Assembly (NCBI GenBank): GCA_020631635.1
Contig: JAHDGW010000004.1
Location: 1-36,766 of the forward strand
Direction of reading: 5' to 3'
DNA length: 36,766 nucleotides
Source: Saprospiraceae bacterium
GTDB taxonomy: Bacteria > Bacteroidota > Bacteroidia > Chitinophagales > Saprospiraceae
Numbering within the stretch: the first letter of the stretch is position 1; each line of letters opens with the position of its first letter. This document shows positions 35,532 to 36,766 of the stretch, one piece after another. The notes under the pieces were generated by a model, which was not told the DNA's origin, did not search any database, and worked only from the letters and a program-made list of their open reading frames with translations. The position numbers and the translations under genes were made by a program.

Positions 35532-36766
35532 AATCTTGATCGTAATGAAACGATGATATTTCTACCCGGAGCACTGATGCCAGAGGCAAATGGCCTATAA
35601 TGTACGTCAAAAATATTCTCTACGGCAAGACCAAGCGATAAATCTCCTATTTTGAAATCTGAATAAAAATTGAAAGTATTCCACGATAGTGACCCTACAG
35701 GTGTTGCGAGATCAAGATTATCAACGGATGGATCAAAATCTTCTGCCGCTTTTGAAGCATTGAATCTATAATCTAAAGAAAGATCGAAAGTGCTTTTTTC
35801 ATAAGACAAACTAATATTACCATAGGAAGGTGGAATATGAGCGAGAGGGGATTCTGCTTCATTGGCACTTTGTGCTCGTCCATGAGTATAATTATACCCT
35901 GCACTGAGAGTAAACTGATCATTGACCTCATGACTGCCTCCTACAGAATAGCCATAGATATATCCTGATGATGCGTTGACGTTGGCGACTGTGGTAAGTG
36001 TATCACCATTATCGATAATCTCATTACTACCGTCAGGTAAAGCAAAGGGAGTCCTAATAATAGCATCTTGCAGCTGAGTATAAAAAACAGATGCTCTTAG
36101 GCTAGTTGTATTCTTGATTTTCTGTTGAATATTAAATTCAATATTATTCGATCGTTCTGGATTGAGGTCTAGATTTGGTATAGTGATATCGCCTGCTTTT
36201 ATTCTGATTTTGGCCATATCATCGATATTGGGTGACCTGAAAGCACTTGCACCTATCAATTGCAGTCGAGTACCATCGTTTTGATATCTAACACCCGCTG
36301 ACCATGTCAAGGCATTGTTATAGGTATTCAAGCCTTCATAGTACGACTCTGGCCAAGCTATCAAATCTCGACGCATATATTGGACACTTATGTGATTGAA
36401 ACTAAAACGTAAACCTGCTTGTATATTGACGTGGTTATCCCAAATATTTCGTTCTGATTTGAGGTAGATACCCGAGTATTGCATAGCGTTTTCGCCGTCA
36501 GGGTACCTTGAGAGTTCATCTTTTTGGATAACTCCCGATATAATATCTTCTGATAAGGCTACAGACTCAAGACTATTATGTTGTATGTCTAAGCCATAAG
36601 ACCAATCCAACCCTAGACTTTTTTTATTGAAATCTATCGTAAGACTTGCTATATGGAGAGTCTCATCTTGAGTAGCTCTTTTTACATCCTGAAATCTGCG
36701 GTCTACTCGGATTTCTTTTACATTCTGGTAAGCAGGGATGACCATTACGCGGTCAAATAGTAAATG
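35528..36766 (-). CDS. TonB-dependent receptor, C-terminal beta-barrel part (N-terminus off the right edge)
   Basis: Frame open through window end (..HLLFDRVMVIPAYQ); 'GASAFRSPNIDDMAKI', 'NLDLNPERSNNIEFNIQQKI', 'LAVENIFDVHYRPFASGISAPGRNIIVSLRSRL' are TBDR C-terminal barrel hallmarks. Confidence 0.93.
   Translation of the reverse strand, partial: HLLFDRVMVIPAYQNVKEIRVDRRFQDVKRATQDETLHIASLTIDFNKKSLGLDWSYGLDIQHNSLESVALSEDIISGVIQKDELSRYPDGENAMQYSGIYLKSERNIWDNHVNIQAGLRFSFNHISVQYMRRDLIAWPESYYEGLNTYNNALTWSAGVRYQNDGTRLQLIGASAFRSPNIDDMAKIRIKAGDITIPNLDLNPERSNNIEFNIQQKIKNTTSLRASVFYTQLQDAIIRTPFALPDGSNEIIDNGDTLTTVANVNASSGYIYGYSVGGSHEVNDQFTLSAGYNYTHGRAQSANEAESPLAHIPPSYGNISLSYEKSTFDLSLDYRFNASKAAEDFDPSVDNLDLATPVGSLSWNTFNFYSDFKIGDLSLGLAVENIFDVHYRPFASGISAPGRNIIVSLRSRL

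Noticed and set aside
1-36766. CRISPR arrays, tRNA/rRNA genes, prophage or integron structures
   Set aside because: No regularly spaced direct repeats, tRNA-like cloverleaf, integrase or phage genes were recognised on reading either strand; a tRNAscan/Infernal run would be needed for certainty.

Overview
The window looks like an ordinary Bacteroidota chromosome segment, AT-rich and with family content typical of the phylum. It carries mostly housekeeping and envelope genes: YceI, ArsR, TsaB, HtpG, three SurA/parvulin-type genes, a MurF-Alr fusion, PurD, RuvA, the giant T9SS/gliding translocon protein SprA, a PDZ protein next to a histidine kinase/response regulator pair, an M28 peptidase, RpiB, a DUF2723 membrane protein, a DUF4834-like small ORF, an RluA-type synthase, ThiL, TrmB, and OM beta-barrel proteins with a partial TonB-dependent receptor. 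I saw no CRISPR array, rRNA, tRNA or transposase. The observations most worth following up are: (1) sprA is broken into 1706- and 828-codon ORFs by stops in all three frames within 19 bp, with a dnaX-type A_AAA_AAG heptamer in the correct phase just downstream and no start or signal peptide for the second half; (2) a strong plus-strand terminator and hairpin-rich segment at about 4.5-4.69 kb lie where no plus-strand gene is annotated (candidate sRNA or 37-aa sORF); (3) two tandem paralogous uncharacterised beta-barrel-like genes are translationally coupled to a TonB-dependent receptor at the right edge; (4) a DUF5706/Pycsar-effector-like membrane protein sits directly behind yceI at the left edge. 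All family assignments were made by reading motifs; no database search was run.
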